Shown: positions 8,087 through 16,218, numbered from the stretch's first letter. The stretch: 64,000 nt of DNA from Paenibacillus sinopodophylli (GCF_005930355.1 NZ_VDBO01000017.1:1-64000); one strand, 5' to 3'. Notes: a model not told the origin generated them from the letters alone. Program-made: numbers and translations.

Positions 8087-9349
8087 TTAGGATACGGCTT
8101 CTGTCTCACGCCACACCTCAGCACCTAATCGGCATAGATTCTCTACTAGATTATCATAACCTCGGTCAATATATTCAACGCCAGTAATTTCAGTAACGCC
8201 TTCTTCTACCGTCAATGCTGCTACAACCAATGCTGCACCTGCGCGCAAATCAGCAGCCTTCACTTTGGCTGCATTCAGCTTGCCGCCTTCAATGACAGCT
8301 GAGCGGCCTTCAACTCGAATGTTAGCGCCCATGCGCGAGAGCTCAGGCACATGCTTGAACCTTGTACCGTACACGTAGTCCGTTAGAATACTGACTCCAT
8401 TTGCTTGCGTCAGCAGGGTTGTCATTGGAGATTGAAGGTCTGTAGGAAAGCCTGGATAGACCAGTGCTTTCACATCTATCGATGAATAGTTCGGTCCGCC
8501 GATGATGCGAATAGACTCATCCATCTCAATCACTTGAACGCCCATTTCTTCAAGCTTAGCGGTCATTGCCTCTAAGTGCTTCGGAATAACATTATCAATA
8601 AGAACATCGCCGCGAGTTGCTGCAGCAGCAATCATATACGTACCAGCTTGGATTCGGTCAGGAATAATGGAATGGCGGCAGCCATGAAGCCGATCGACCC
8701 CTTCAATTCGGATCGTCTCAGTTCCTGCGCCTTTGATTTTTGCGCCCATGGCATTGAGGAGAGTGGCTACATCTATAATTTCAGGCTCTTTTGCCGCGTT
8801 TTCGATAATCGTTAAACCTTTGGCTCTAGAAGCGGCAAGCATAATATTAATCGTGGCGCCCACACTGGATACATCGAGATAAATTTTTGCGCCGCGCAGC
8901 TCTTTCGCTGAGATCCGAATAGAACCATGATCATTCGTAACCGTTGCACCCAGCGCTTCAAAGCCTTTGATGTGCTGATCAATCGGTCTTGGCTCAAAGT
9001 TGCAGCCACCTGGCATTCCAATCGTTGCTTCTCCGAACCGTCCAAGCATAGCGCCCATCAAGTAATAAGAAGCGCGAAGCAATTTAACTTTCCCATTAGG
9101 CATAGCTTTCGATACCAGCTGCGAAGGATCTATGCGCATCATATCCCCGTCACGTTTCACAACAGCGCCAAGCTCCTGCAATATTTCGCCGTAAACGGCT
9201 ACATCACTTATAATAGGCAAATTGTCGAGCACGACTTTTGATTCTGCCAATATTGCTGCAGGCACTAGCGCAACCGCGCTGTTCTTTGCCCCGCTAATCT
9301 GAACAGTCCCGCGAAGCGGCCGTCCGCCTCGTATCATTAATTTCTCCAT
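8087..9349 (-). CDS. murA: UDP-N-acetylglucosamine 1-carboxyvinyltransferase
   Basis: This enzyme transfers enolpyruvate from phosphoenolpyruvate to UDP-GlcNAc, the first committed step of peptidoglycan synthesis, in the cytoplasm. It is 420 residues, the normal length. The sequence shows the N-terminal GAKNSAVALVPAAILA, the catalytic-loop cysteine in GMPGGCNFEPRPIDQHI (the fosfomycin target) and the C-terminal DRGYDNLVENLCRLGA. Bacillales usually have two paralogues; next to rho and spo0F it corresponds by position to MurAB/MurZ. ATG 9349 has GGGAGG at 12 nt; an ATG four codons later (9337) has GGAG at 6 nt and cannot be excluded. A 0.26-kb structured leader precedes it. Confidence 0.97.
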   Translation of the reverse strand: MEKLMIRGGRPLRGTVQISGAKNSAVALVPAAILAESKVVLDNLPIISDVAVYGEILQELGAVVKRDGDMMRIDPSQLVSKAMPNGKVKLLRASYYLMGAMLGRFGEATIGMPGGCNFEPRPIDQHIKGFEALGATVTNDHGSIRISAKELRGAKIYLDVSSVGATINIMLAASRAKGLTIIENAAKEPEIIDVATLLNAMGAKIKGAGTETIRIEGVDRLHGCRHSIIPDRIQAGTYMIAAAATRGDVLIDNVIPKHLEAMTAKLEEMGVQVIEMDESIRIIGGPNYSSIDVKALVYPGFPTDLQSPMTTLLTQANGVSILTDYVYGTRFKHVPELSRMGANIRVEGRSAVIEGGKLNAAKVKAADLRAGAALVVAALTVEEGVTEITGVEYIDRGYDNLVENLCRLGAEVWRETEAVS

Positions 9350-9608
9350 CTAATTATAGTTCCTCCCGTAGATTGGAAGAGAATAAAGGAAGAACCGCCA
9401 AAGCAAGCGAGTGTTATACCACTTGCCCATTTGAGGCGGTTTTATTCCTTTGTTCCTGTTATTGCGCTTGCATGCAGTCTACACACAAGCAAAAAGCTTC
9501 TAGGGTAATGAATCTGTCGCGTCGCGACCCGGTCGTGCATCTATGCTTCGTGCAAGTATTTAACATTGCCATTGCCATGAATTAAATCAAGGATACTCGT
9601 TTCATTCT

Positions 9609-9631
9609 GAGCCATTATACCATAATGGCTC
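9609..9631 (-). promoter_or_regulatory. Palindrome overlapping the murA promoter -10
   Basis: The arms GAGCCATTAT (9609-9618) and ATAATGGCTC (9622-9631) are perfect inverted repeats with a 3-bp centre. On the minus strand the palindrome contains an extended -10, TGGTATAAT (TATAAT at 9614-9619). A -35 is weak (TTACTA at 18 nt). Such placement suits a repressor operator; the regulator is unknown. Confidence 0.5.
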
Positions 9632-9669
9632 TTGAAATAGTAACGCTTGTTTCCAAAGCCCAAGGAAAT

Positions 9670-9709
9670 GAAAAAACGACACCGCCTCTAAGCAAGCGAC
9701 GATGCCGTT
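9670..9709 (-). terminator. Terminator after spo0F
   Basis: A 12-bp stem with G-T pairs between 9675-9686 and 9698-9709 is followed on the minus strand by TTTTTTC. It lies 14 nt past the spo0F stop. A T run on the other side would make it work from either direction. Confidence 0.75.
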
Positions 9710-9722
9710 TTTATTGTCTAAA

Positions 9723-10121
9723 TTAAGAACCTATTGCAAAGCGGTTTGTAGAGTTTCCTCCGCGTAGCTGCATATTAACCGCAATTCGCATCTCGTCGAT
9801 GTCGAAGGGCTTTGTAAAATGCATTAATGCGCCGAGATCTGTCGCTTCTTTAATCATATCAAGTTCGCCGTATGCGGTCATCATGATGACTTTAATGTTA
9901 CGATCGATCGTTTTCACATGCTTCAAAATTTCCAAACCGTCCATGCCTGGAATTTTCATATCCAGCAATACAAGATCGGGAGCGTCGTTCTTCACGATTT
10001 CCAAAGCCAGCTTGCCATTAGACGCTTGGAACGTATTATAGCCCTCGCTGCTGAAAACTTCCATTAGCAATACGCGAATACCGTTCTGATCATCAACGAT
10101 CAATACTTTCTTCTTATCCAA
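9723..10121 (-). CDS. spo0F: Sporulation phosphorelay response regulator Spo0F
   Basis: This is a single-domain receiver of about 132 residues that takes phosphate from sporulation kinases and passes it to Spo0B, then Spo0A. The acidic pocket (VDDQNGIR), phospho-acceptor Asp in DLVLLDMKIPGMDG (about residue 55), Thr in IMMTAYGELDM and Lys in FTKPFDIDE are all present and follow B. subtilis Spo0F nearly word for word. No output domain is attached. I take the TTG at 10121, with GGGGGG 8 nt upstream; the TTG two codons earlier is too close to that site. A sigma-H promoter lies upstream. pyrG is the upstream neighbour and murA the downstream one. A PAS kinase and a Spo0E-like phosphatase elsewhere in the window may act in the same relay. 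Confidence 0.96.
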   Translation of the reverse strand: MDKKKVLIVDDQNGIRVLLMEVFSSEGYNTFQASNGKLALEIVKNDAPDLVLLDMKIPGMDGLEILKHVKTIDRNIKVIMMTAYGELDMIKEATDLGALMHFTKPFDIDEMRIAVNMQLRGGNSTNRFAIGS

Positions 10122-10184
10122 CTCCAAATCCCCCCGCGAATGAGCTTAGCTACAAAAATGGCCAACTCTTCCATAATCGTTAAT

Positions 10185-10214
10185 ATATTCGCTAAAGTGG
10201 GTATATAATCCTTC
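10185..10214 (-). promoter_or_regulatory. Sigma-H promoter of spo0F
   Basis: Minus strand: GAAGGATTA (10206-10214) fits the sigma-H -35 consensus RnAGGAwww. After 12 nt, AGCGAATAT (10185-10193) fits the -10 RnnGAATww at every defined position. In B. subtilis spo0F also has a sigma-H promoter that raises its level at the onset of sporulation. Confidence 0.8.
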
Positions 10215-10278
10215 TCGTGATGAGAAAAACTTATCAGGAGTTGTTAAAGAATATATCATAAATAAAAGAGACGATTCA

Positions 10279-11880
10279 TTACTCTGAATAACTGAGTGCA
10301 GCTTGTACAAATCCGCGGAATAATGGCTGCGGACGATTCGGTCTGGATGTGAATTCCGGATGGAATTGAACAGCCAAGAACCAAGGATGATCCGCCATCT
10401 CAACCATTTCAACAAGACGACCGTCAGGTGATGTACCAGAAATCGTCAAGCCTGCTTTCTCAATCGTTTCGCGGTATTCGTTATTGAACTCATACCGGTG
10501 ACGGTGGCGCTCATAGACGAGCTCATCGCCATACTCGCGTGCAGCAAGCGTGTCCGCTTTCAGCTTGCACGGGTATAGACCCAGACGCATCGTGCCGCCC
10601 ATATCTTCAATGTCCTTCTGATCCGGAAGCAAGTCAATAACCGGATAAGGAGTGGACGAGTTAATTTCGGAGCTATTCGCATTCGCTAGTCCAGCGACGT
10701 TGCGAGCATATTCAATAACTGCCACTTGCATGCCTAAGCAAATACCGAAGAACGGAATTTGTTTCTCGCGCGCATACTTGATTGCTGTAATCTTGCCTTC
10801 GATTCCGCGATCGCCGAAGCCGCCTGGCACAAGGATACCGTGAACGCCTTGCAATTGTTCATGAACATTCTCTTCTGTCAGCTCATCGGCATGCAGCCAG
10901 CGAATTTTCACTTCTGAATCTGATGCAATACCTGCATGCTCCAGAGATTCTACGATACTTAGATATGCATCATGCAGCGCAACGTATTTGCCTACAATGG
11001 CGATTTCCGTTTTCTTGTGCAGCGATTTCACACGCTTAACAAGCTCTTCCCATTCACGCATATCTGGCGGATCTGCTTTTAGCTTCAGATGATTAACAAC
11101 GATTTCGTCGAGACCTTCTTCACGAAGCATTAATGGAACCTCGTACAACGTTGAGGCATCACGGCATTCCACAACAGCATTGGCATCAATATCGCAGAAC
11201 AAGCCGATCTTGCGCTTCAAATCATCAGCAAGCGGATGTTCCGTACGACAAACGATCACGTTAGGCTGAATGCCGATACTGCGCAATTCCTTAACGCTGT
11301 GTTGAGTAGGCTTTGTTTTCACTTCGCCTGCAGCTTTAATATAAGGAATAAGCGTAACGTGAATATACATCACGTTGTCGCGGCCGATATCACTCTTGAT
11401 TTGACGGATCGCTTCTAGGAATGGCAAACTCTCGATATCGCCTACCGTACCGCCAATCTCCGTAATAACAACGTCAGAGCCTGCTTCTTTACCTGCGCGG
11501 AATACACGATCTTTAATTTCATTCGTAATATGCGGAATAACCTGAACTGTTCCACCCAAATAGTCGCCGCGGCGTTCTTTGGTAATGACATTGGAATAGA
11601 TTTTGCCGGATGTTACGTTATTGTTCTTCGATAGATTAATGTCGATAAAACGCTCGTAGTGGCCTAGATCCAAATCCGTTTCTGCACCATCATCGGTAAC
11701 GAATACTTCTCCATGCTGGTATGGACTCATCGTTCCCGGGTCCACGTTGATGTATGGATCGAATTTCTGAATCGTTACTTTAAGACCCCTGTTCTTAAGC
11801 AATCTTCCGAGAGAAGCTGCTGTAATCCCTTTGCCCAAGGACGACACGACGCCGCCGGTTACAAATATATATTTGGTCAC
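10279..11880 (-). CDS. pyrG: CTP synthase
   Basis: PyrG makes CTP from UTP, ATP and glutamine, the last step of pyrimidine nucleotide synthesis. The protein has 533 residues. The N-terminal synthase domain begins TKYIFVTGGVVSSLGKGI (P-loop-like) and has GGTVGDIES. The C-terminal class I glutaminase has the Cys nucleophile in FFGICLGMQ and the His/Glu pair in VQFHPEFTSRP. I start at GTG 11880, matching homologues, with GGAGG 11 nt upstream; a TTG at 11898 overlaps that site. The leader contains a GGGC transcription start and an attenuator-like hairpin. rpoE is upstream, spo0F downstream, as in B. subtilis (minus ywjG). Confidence 0.98.
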   Translation of the reverse strand: MTKYIFVTGGVVSSLGKGITAASLGRLLKNRGLKVTIQKFDPYINVDPGTMSPYQHGEVFVTDDGAETDLDLGHYERFIDINLSKNNNVTSGKIYSNVITKERRGDYLGGTVQVIPHITNEIKDRVFRAGKEAGSDVVITEIGGTVGDIESLPFLEAIRQIKSDIGRDNVMYIHVTLIPYIKAAGEVKTKPTQHSVKELRSIGIQPNVIVCRTEHPLADDLKRKIGLFCDIDANAVVECRDASTLYEVPLMLREEGLDEIVVNHLKLKADPPDMREWEELVKRVKSLHKKTEIAIVGKYVALHDAYLSIVESLEHAGIASDSEVKIRWLHADELTEENVHEQLQGVHGILVPGGFGDRGIEGKITAIKYAREKQIPFFGICLGMQVAVIEYARNVAGLANANSSEINSSTPYPVIDLLPDQKDIEDMGGTMRLGLYPCKLKADTLAAREYGDELVYERHRHRYEFNNEYRETIEKAGLTISGTSPDGRLVEMVEMADHPWFLAVQFHPEFTSRPNRPQPLFRGFVQAALSYSE

Positions 11881-12013
11881 TGTGATGATACCCTCCAAGC
11901 TCCTATGGTTAATGTTTAGGTTTGCCCATTTACTCGATAAACATGGATGCGGATATGCTCCGATCGTCCATCCAGTTTGTGGGAATGTTTCCTACAGACC
12001 CATCCCTCACAAA

Positions 12014-12049
12014 CAAAAAAAGTGACACCCGTAGCAACGGGGCACTTTT
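12014..12049 (-). terminator. Attenuator-type terminator in the pyrG leader
   Basis: Minus strand: the arm AAAAGTGCCCCGT (12037-12049) pairs with ACGGGTGTCACTTTT (12018-12032), then a run of seven T (TTTTTTTG). It lies about 150-185 nt downstream of the GGGC start and 134 nt before the pyrG start codon. The upstream arm contains CCCC, which poly-G added at the transcript 5' end could pair with, preventing termination. Confidence 0.75.
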
Positions 12050-12194
12050 CCATTTTGGCATATATAGAAATATAAGGAGCATCCGTAGTGCATGCTGCTG
12101 CGCTTATATTTCGCCGCGTTACACGCTGGCTGCCTCGAATATGACGGCATCAGTCGTTCACGCTTGTATGCATTATTTGTTAACCGAATCTTTA

Positions 12195-12235
12195 GCCCAT
12201 GAGATAGTTTACTCTGCGCTTGCAGCACCTGTCAA
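12195..12235 (-). promoter_or_regulatory. pyrG promoter with GGGC initiation site
   Basis: Minus strand: -35 TTGACA (12230-12235), 18-nt spacer, -10 TAAACT (12206-12211), 7 nt, then GGGC starting at 12198. In B. subtilis pyrG initiates at GGGC, and low CTP causes repeated G addition that blocks the leader terminator. The same three elements (promoter, GGGC, C-containing terminator arm) are present here. Confidence 0.75.
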
Positions 12236-12339
12236 GCTAAACCGACAGGATGCTTCAACCGCCGCTGTTAATTGCTGCCAGCAGTAATCCTATGAGCTGG
12301 AATAAAGAGCGCAAGCCTGCCGTTCAAGACACTTGCAGC

Positions 12340-12912
12340 TTACTTATCGTCGCTCTCATCTTCTTCGAAATCTTCATCATCTGAATCATCGTCATCCGCT
12401 TCCAGTTCGCCGTCGACTTCTTCCTCGTCGAGCTCCTCGTCATCGATGCCGACTTCCTCATCCACTTCTTCTTCCGCTTCTGCTTCTTCGAAGTCCTCGC
12501 GGTCCTCGTCGAATACATCGTAGTCCTCTTCCGCTTCCGCGTAAGTATCCTCTTCCTCATCCGCGAACACGTCATCGTCCTCCAGATCATCATCATCATT
12601 AATGATACGAGTACGCTTCGCATTGCCTACAGGATCCTCGGAGCGCTCAACTGGATACCAGCGCTTTAATCCCCACATATTGCTGCCAACGCAAGCGAAT
12701 CGACCATCAATATTGATCTCCGTATACACTTGTGCGATGAACTGATTGACGCCTTCCGCGTTAAGACCGCGTATTTTAGCGATCTCCATCATTAGATCGC
12801 GATAGTAGTAAGGCGTATTAGCCGCTTTCAGCACTTCAAAGGCCAAATCGACCATAGGCATTTCCTTCATACGTTCAGGATCCAGCTTTAACGTAAAATT
12901 GCTGCTGCTCAT
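12340..12912 (-). CDS. rpoE: RNA polymerase delta subunit
   Basis: RpoE is a Gram-positive RNA polymerase accessory subunit that speeds core recycling and destabilises open complexes. The protein has 190 residues. The N-terminal HARE-HTH domain (about residues 1-90: MVDLAFEVLKAANTPYYYRDL... VYTEINIDGRFACVGSNMWGLKRW) is followed by a long tail made mostly of Asp and Glu, which mimics nucleic acid. I start at ATG 12912, with GAGAGGATG 7 nt upstream, rather than the frame start at 12939. Dense GAA/GAC repetition in the tail produces long spurious frames on other strands. pyrG follows after its own promoter. Confidence 0.96.
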   Translation of the reverse strand: MSSSNFTLKLDPERMKEMPMVDLAFEVLKAANTPYYYRDLMMEIAKIRGLNAEGVNQFIAQVYTEINIDGRFACVGSNMWGLKRWYPVERSEDPVGNAKRTRIINDDDDLEDDDVFADEEEDTYAEAEEDYDVFDEDREDFEEAEAEEEVDEEVGIDDEELDEEEVDGELEADDDDSDDEDFEEDESDDK

Positions 12913-13092
12913 ATGGACACATCCTCTCTTGCCAATCAAATTATGTACGCGTTCATTCCATTAGAAATGCAAGAACCATGTACGTTTTCCTCATATACAG
13001 CGCTCACACTTCATTGCAGGGCGAGTGGCTGCTGCCATAGGATGGCATCCGTCGATTACGCTAGTCAAAGTATAGTAAAACCTATTTCCTCC

Positions 13093-13130
13093 AAAAAAGC
13101 AAGCGGCCTCTGCCAGGCCTGCACAGCTTG
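13093..13130 (-). terminator. Minus-strand terminator upstream of rpoE (proximal)
   Basis: Minus strand: CAAGC (13126-13130) and AGGCC pair with GGCCT and GCTTG (13100-13104), then CTTTTTT. No minus-strand gene lies immediately upstream; argS ends 1.4 kb away. Confidence 0.55.
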
Positions 13131-13138
13131 GACTTAAA

Positions 13139-13170
13139 TGCAAAAAGCGAAAGGATAATCCTTCCGCTTT
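13139..13170 (-). terminator. Minus-strand terminator upstream of rpoE (distal)
   Basis: Thirteen-nt arms (13144-13156 and 13158-13170) pair with one mismatch and a minimal loop. On the minus strand the stem AAAGCGGAAGGAT...CGCTTT is followed by TTGC after a T-rich end. With the proximal hairpin it forms a tandem pair. Confidence 0.5.
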
Positions 13171-13373
13171 GACTGTATCCGACCGGCCATGACACGAGGC
13201 AACGCACCTTGGTCGTAAGAGTCCCTGAGAACTCTTTGTTCATCGTATGTCCGCGGGCGGATTTTGACACGGTTTGCTGCCTAATTATGCGAAAAAAGGC
13301 AAGTTGCTCATGCGATAACGAACGCTCGGTCATACAATAGTTCAGCATGGTCCATCGGGAGGGGAAGCCAAGT

Positions 13374-14510
13374 TTGGACACCGTCGCTTTTATCCGCTTG
13401 TTGCAGGATACGATGGCTTGCACGGACAGAACGACTGCGAAACGAATCATCCGTTTCCAGCGTGCGAGCGACTACCGATACTTCCTACAGCAGCTGTCAC
13501 AGATCACTTCATCGTCATCGCCACAGAAGAGCATCAGACAAATGCCCAGCATTCGCGGAATAGCTTGCCGATTGCACCCCGAGGAGACGCTTGAGCGATT
13601 CTCTGGCCGGGTTTGGATCGAAAAAGACTGCAAAATCAGTGTTCATTCCTCTTCACAAAAATCGATTGTCGTAGATAAAGGTGTGCCTTGGGGCGTTAAC
13701 CAAATCAAAGCACCGCTTGCCTGGGGAACAACAACTGGCCATCGCATTAAGATTGGCGTGATCGATACGGGGGCTGATTTCAGCCATCCCGATCTTCGTC
13801 ATTCGCTCTCTAGGGGCATTAACCTATTGAACCGCAGCATGCTCCCGCATGATGATAATGGCCATGGCACGCATATCGCTGGCACGATAGCGGCAGCTAA
13901 CCAGCTTCAGGGCATGATTGGCGTCGCGCCTCGTGCATTAATTTCTCCCGTAAAAGCCTTCGACCATAATGGGAGCGCCTTCGTATCCGACATCATACTC
14001 GGTATCGAATGGTGCATCCGCAATCGCGTGGACGTCATTAACATGAGTTTCGGCATGAAAACGAGAAGCAAGGCACTGCTCGGCGCTGTCATCAACGCTC
14101 ATAATGCAGGCATTATTATTGTCGCTTCCTCTGGTAATGATGGAAAGCGCCGTTTTGTCGACTATCCCGCACGCTATCCGCAGACGATCGCGGTAGGCGC
14201 AACCAACAAGCTCCGCCGCGTCGCTCCCTTCAGCAATAGAGGTGCGTACATTGATGTCTATGCGCCCGGCGACAAAATCGTTTCCGCGTGGCTGCGCGGC
14301 AAATATAACGAAATGAGCGGAACCTCGATGGCTACCTCGCATGTTAGCGGAGCGATCGCGCTGCTTCTCGCGCATAAACCTGGACTTACGCCAACCGAGA
14401 TTAAGGGTATTATTAAACGCTCTGTACAGCCTTTAAGGGGCAGCAAAGCCCGCCGAACAATCGGCGAGCTCGATGTGATGCGTATGATGCAAGCCGTGGA
14501 GAAAGCATAA
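13374..14510 (+). CDS. S8 family serine peptidase (subtilase), no signal peptide
   Basis: This is a subtilisin-like protease of about 378 residues. The catalytic triad is visible: Asp131 in VIDTGAD, His164 in NGHGTHIAGT and Ser318 in SGTSMATSH, with oxyanion-hole Asn in ASSGNDG. About 110 residues precede the catalytic domain and resemble a propeptide (I9-like), but there is no signal peptide, so secretion by Sec is unlikely unless the start is misread. TTG 13374 has GGGAGGGG 9 nt upstream; ATG 13347 has no such site. It is on the plus strand, convergent with argS and divergent from rpoE. The known relatives would be intracellular or spore-associated minor subtilases; the exact role is unclear. 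Confidence 0.88.
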   Translation: MDTVAFIRLLQDTMACTDRTTAKRIIRFQRASDYRYFLQQLSQITSSSSPQKSIRQMPSIRGIACRLHPEETLERFSGRVWIEKDCKISVHSSSQKSIVVDKGVPWGVNQIKAPLAWGTTTGHRIKIGVIDTGADFSHPDLRHSLSRGINLLNRSMLPHDDNGHGTHIAGTIAAANQLQGMIGVAPRALISPVKAFDHNGSAFVSDIILGIEWCIRNRVDVINMSFGMKTRSKALLGAVINAHNAGIIIVASSGNDGKRRFVDYPARYPQTIAVGATNKLRRVAPFSNRGAYIDVYAPGDKIVSAWLRGKYNEMSGTSMATSHVSGAIALLLAHKPGLTPTEIKGIIKRSVQPLRGSKARRTIGELDVMRMMQAVEKA

Positions 14511-14525
14511 GTCCACGGCTTGTTT
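14491..14525 (+). terminator. Terminator of the subtilase gene
   Basis: AGCCGTGGA and TCCACGGCT form a perfect 9-bp stem whose loop contains the stop codon, followed by TGTTTC. The U tract is short. It also marks the boundary with convergent argS. Confidence 0.65.
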
Positions 14526-14538
14526 CATGAGCGGTATC

Positions 14539-16218
14539 CTACATTCGCTCGGGCGCAGATACACCAACTAGGCGCAGCACGTTCACAAGCGAGATGCGAA
14601 CAGCAGCCAGCAAGGCAAGACGGGCATGAGACTGCTCGAGATCCTCTGTGATCACCCGCTCCGCTCTATAGTAGCTGTGGAGCTGGGAAGCGAGCTCATA
14701 TACGTAGCGGATAAGACGGTGCGGTGCATATTGTGCGGCAGCTTCCGTGATTTCCTGCGGTAACTCGCCAATTTTGCGCAGCAGGTCGAACTCGCCTTCT
14801 GCTGTCAGCTTGCTGAAATCAATGTCTGACGCCGATTTCAGCATTATGCCCTGTTCTTCTGCCTGTCTGAATATGCTGCAAATACGTGCATGGGCATACT
14901 GTACATAGAAGACCGGATTCTCGTTAGAGGTAGAGATGGCAAGATCCATATCGAAATCAAGATGCGAATCCATGCTCCGCATGGAGAAGAAGTAACGGAT
15001 TGCATCGATGCCTACTTCGTCCATCAGATCCTGCATCGTAACAGCCTTCCCCGTACGCTTCGACATCTTCATTTTCTCGCCGTTTTGGAACAAGCTAACC
15101 ATCTGTGCGATCAGAACGGTCAATTTCTTAGGATCGTTGCCGAGCGCCTCCATCGCCGCCTTGACGCGCGGAATGTAGCCATGATGATCAGCGCCCCAAA
15201 TATTAATCATTTGATCGAAGCCGCGTCCGTATTTGTCACGATGATACGCAATATCCGGTGTCAAATAAGTGTACGAGCCGTCATTTTTCACTAGTACGCG
15301 GTTTTTGTCGTCGCCAAAGTCCATTGTGGAGAGCCAAGTCGCTCCTTCTTCCTCATAGACATGCCCCGTCGCTTTCAGTGCTTCAAGGCCCTGCTCTACC
15401 TGTCCGCTCTCATAGAGTGCGGTTTCACTGTACCATACGTCGAAGCCAACACGGAATCTGCCCAGATCGCGCTTGATCTTGTCGAGTTCCCGCTCCAAAC
15501 CGAATGCACGGAAGAACGTAAACCGTTCCTGATCAGGAAGTGCAAGCAGCTTATCTCCTTCTTGCTCTACAAGCAGCTTAGCGAATCCGATAATATCCTC
15601 GCCATAATAACCGTCTTCCGGCATTTCAGCTGTTTGTCCGAGCGCTTGACGGTAACGGGCTTCAATTGAAACAGCCAGATTCTCTACCTGCTTACCCGCA
15701 TCGTTGATATAGTATTCACGTGTAACCTCATAACCCGCGTAATCCAGTACATTACACAAAGCATCGCCGACGGCTGCTCCGCGCGCGTGCCCAAGATGCA
15801 GACTGCCAGTAGGGTTTGCGCTTACGAACTCCACCTGTACACGTTTGCCATTGCCGTCCAGCGTCCGACCATAGTTCTCGCCAGCTTCAAGCGCGGCTGC
15901 AACTACGGGGTAAAGGTAGCTGTTATCCATTCGGAAGTTAATAAAGCCGGGACCTGCAATCTCAGCCGATTGAATCGAAGCTTTCTTGGTATCCAAATTC
16001 GCAATGATCGCTTCTGCGATTTGACGAGGATTTTTCTTCGCAAGCTTAGTTAGCTGCATAGCTGCATTTGTAGCCAAATCGCCGTGTGATTTGTCCTTAG
16101 GCACTTCTATAACGAAAGCGGGAAGCTCTTCCCGTGCCGCAAGACCTGCCGCTACTGCAGCATCTGCGATAGCTGCCTTAACCTGCTCGTACATGTTTTC
16201 CAATACATTTGCACTCAT
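14539..16218 (-). CDS. argS: Arginyl-tRNA synthetase
   Basis: This is a class I aminoacyl-tRNA synthetase that charges tRNA-Arg; 559 residues, normal length. It has the N-terminal Add-1 domain (about residues 1-90), the HIGH-type motif HLGHARG in NPTGSLHLGHARGA, the KMSKS-equivalent KMKMSKRTGKAV and a C-terminal DALR anticodon-binding domain ending ALLAAVRISLVNVLRLVGVSAPERM. It overlaps the preceding DUF1934 gene by 4 nt (ATGA), so the two are translationally coupled, as argS and ywiB are neighbours in B. subtilis. No T-box leader was found nearby. Confidence 0.98.
   Translation of the reverse strand: MSANVLENMYEQVKAAIADAAVAAGLAAREELPAFVIEVPKDKSHGDLATNAAMQLTKLAKKNPRQIAEAIIANLDTKKASIQSAEIAGPGFINFRMDNSYLYPVVAAALEAGENYGRTLDGNGKRVQVEFVSANPTGSLHLGHARGAAVGDALCNVLDYAGYEVTREYYINDAGKQVENLAVSIEARYRQALGQTAEMPEDGYYGEDIIGFAKLLVEQEGDKLLALPDQERFTFFRAFGLERELDKIKRDLGRFRVGFDVWYSETALYESGQVEQGLEALKATGHVYEEEGATWLSTMDFGDDKNRVLVKNDGSYTYLTPDIAYHRDKYGRGFDQMINIWGADHHGYIPRVKAAMEALGNDPKKLTVLIAQMVSLFQNGEKMKMSKRTGKAVTMQDLMDEVGIDAIRYFFSMRSMDSHLDFDMDLAISTSNENPVFYVQYAHARICSIFRQAEEQGIMLKSASDIDFSKLTAEGEFDLLRKIGELPQEITEAAAQYAPHRLIRYVYELASQLHSYYRAERVITEDLEQSHARLALLAAVRISLVNVLRLVGVSAPERM

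Larger units (their letters stand above)
9350..9722. other. Gene-free leader region upstream of murA
   Basis: This stretch holds, in the minus direction, the spo0F terminator, a promoter inside a palindrome (9609-9631), and a leader of about 260 nt. The leader includes a hairpin at 9393-9441 (AACCGCC/GGCGGTT outer arms, with inner GCAAG..AGTG pairing). A 39-codon cysteine-rich frame (9459-9578, minus) begins with three ATGs but lacks a ribosome-binding site. B. subtilis has fbaA between spo0F and murAB; no trace of it is seen here. Confidence 0.5.
12913..13373. other. Gene-poor spacer between rpoE and the subtilase
   Basis: No convincing gene is seen in this 0.46 kb. A minus-strand open frame (13082-13450) crosses two strong hairpins and the protease start, so I treat it as chance. 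The part next to rpoE must hold its promoter (TATACT on the minus strand at about 13073-13078, without a good -35). Two minus-strand terminators lie at 13093-13170. Confidence 0.45.

Noticed and set aside
12324..12623. Overlapping frames rich in Arg, Met, His and Leu on both strands
   Set aside because: They are shadows of the repetitive acidic tail of rpoE.
13082..13450. 122-codon minus-strand frame between rpoE and the subtilase
   Set aside because: It crosses two terminator hairpins and the protease start, has no ribosome-binding site and no recognisable motif.
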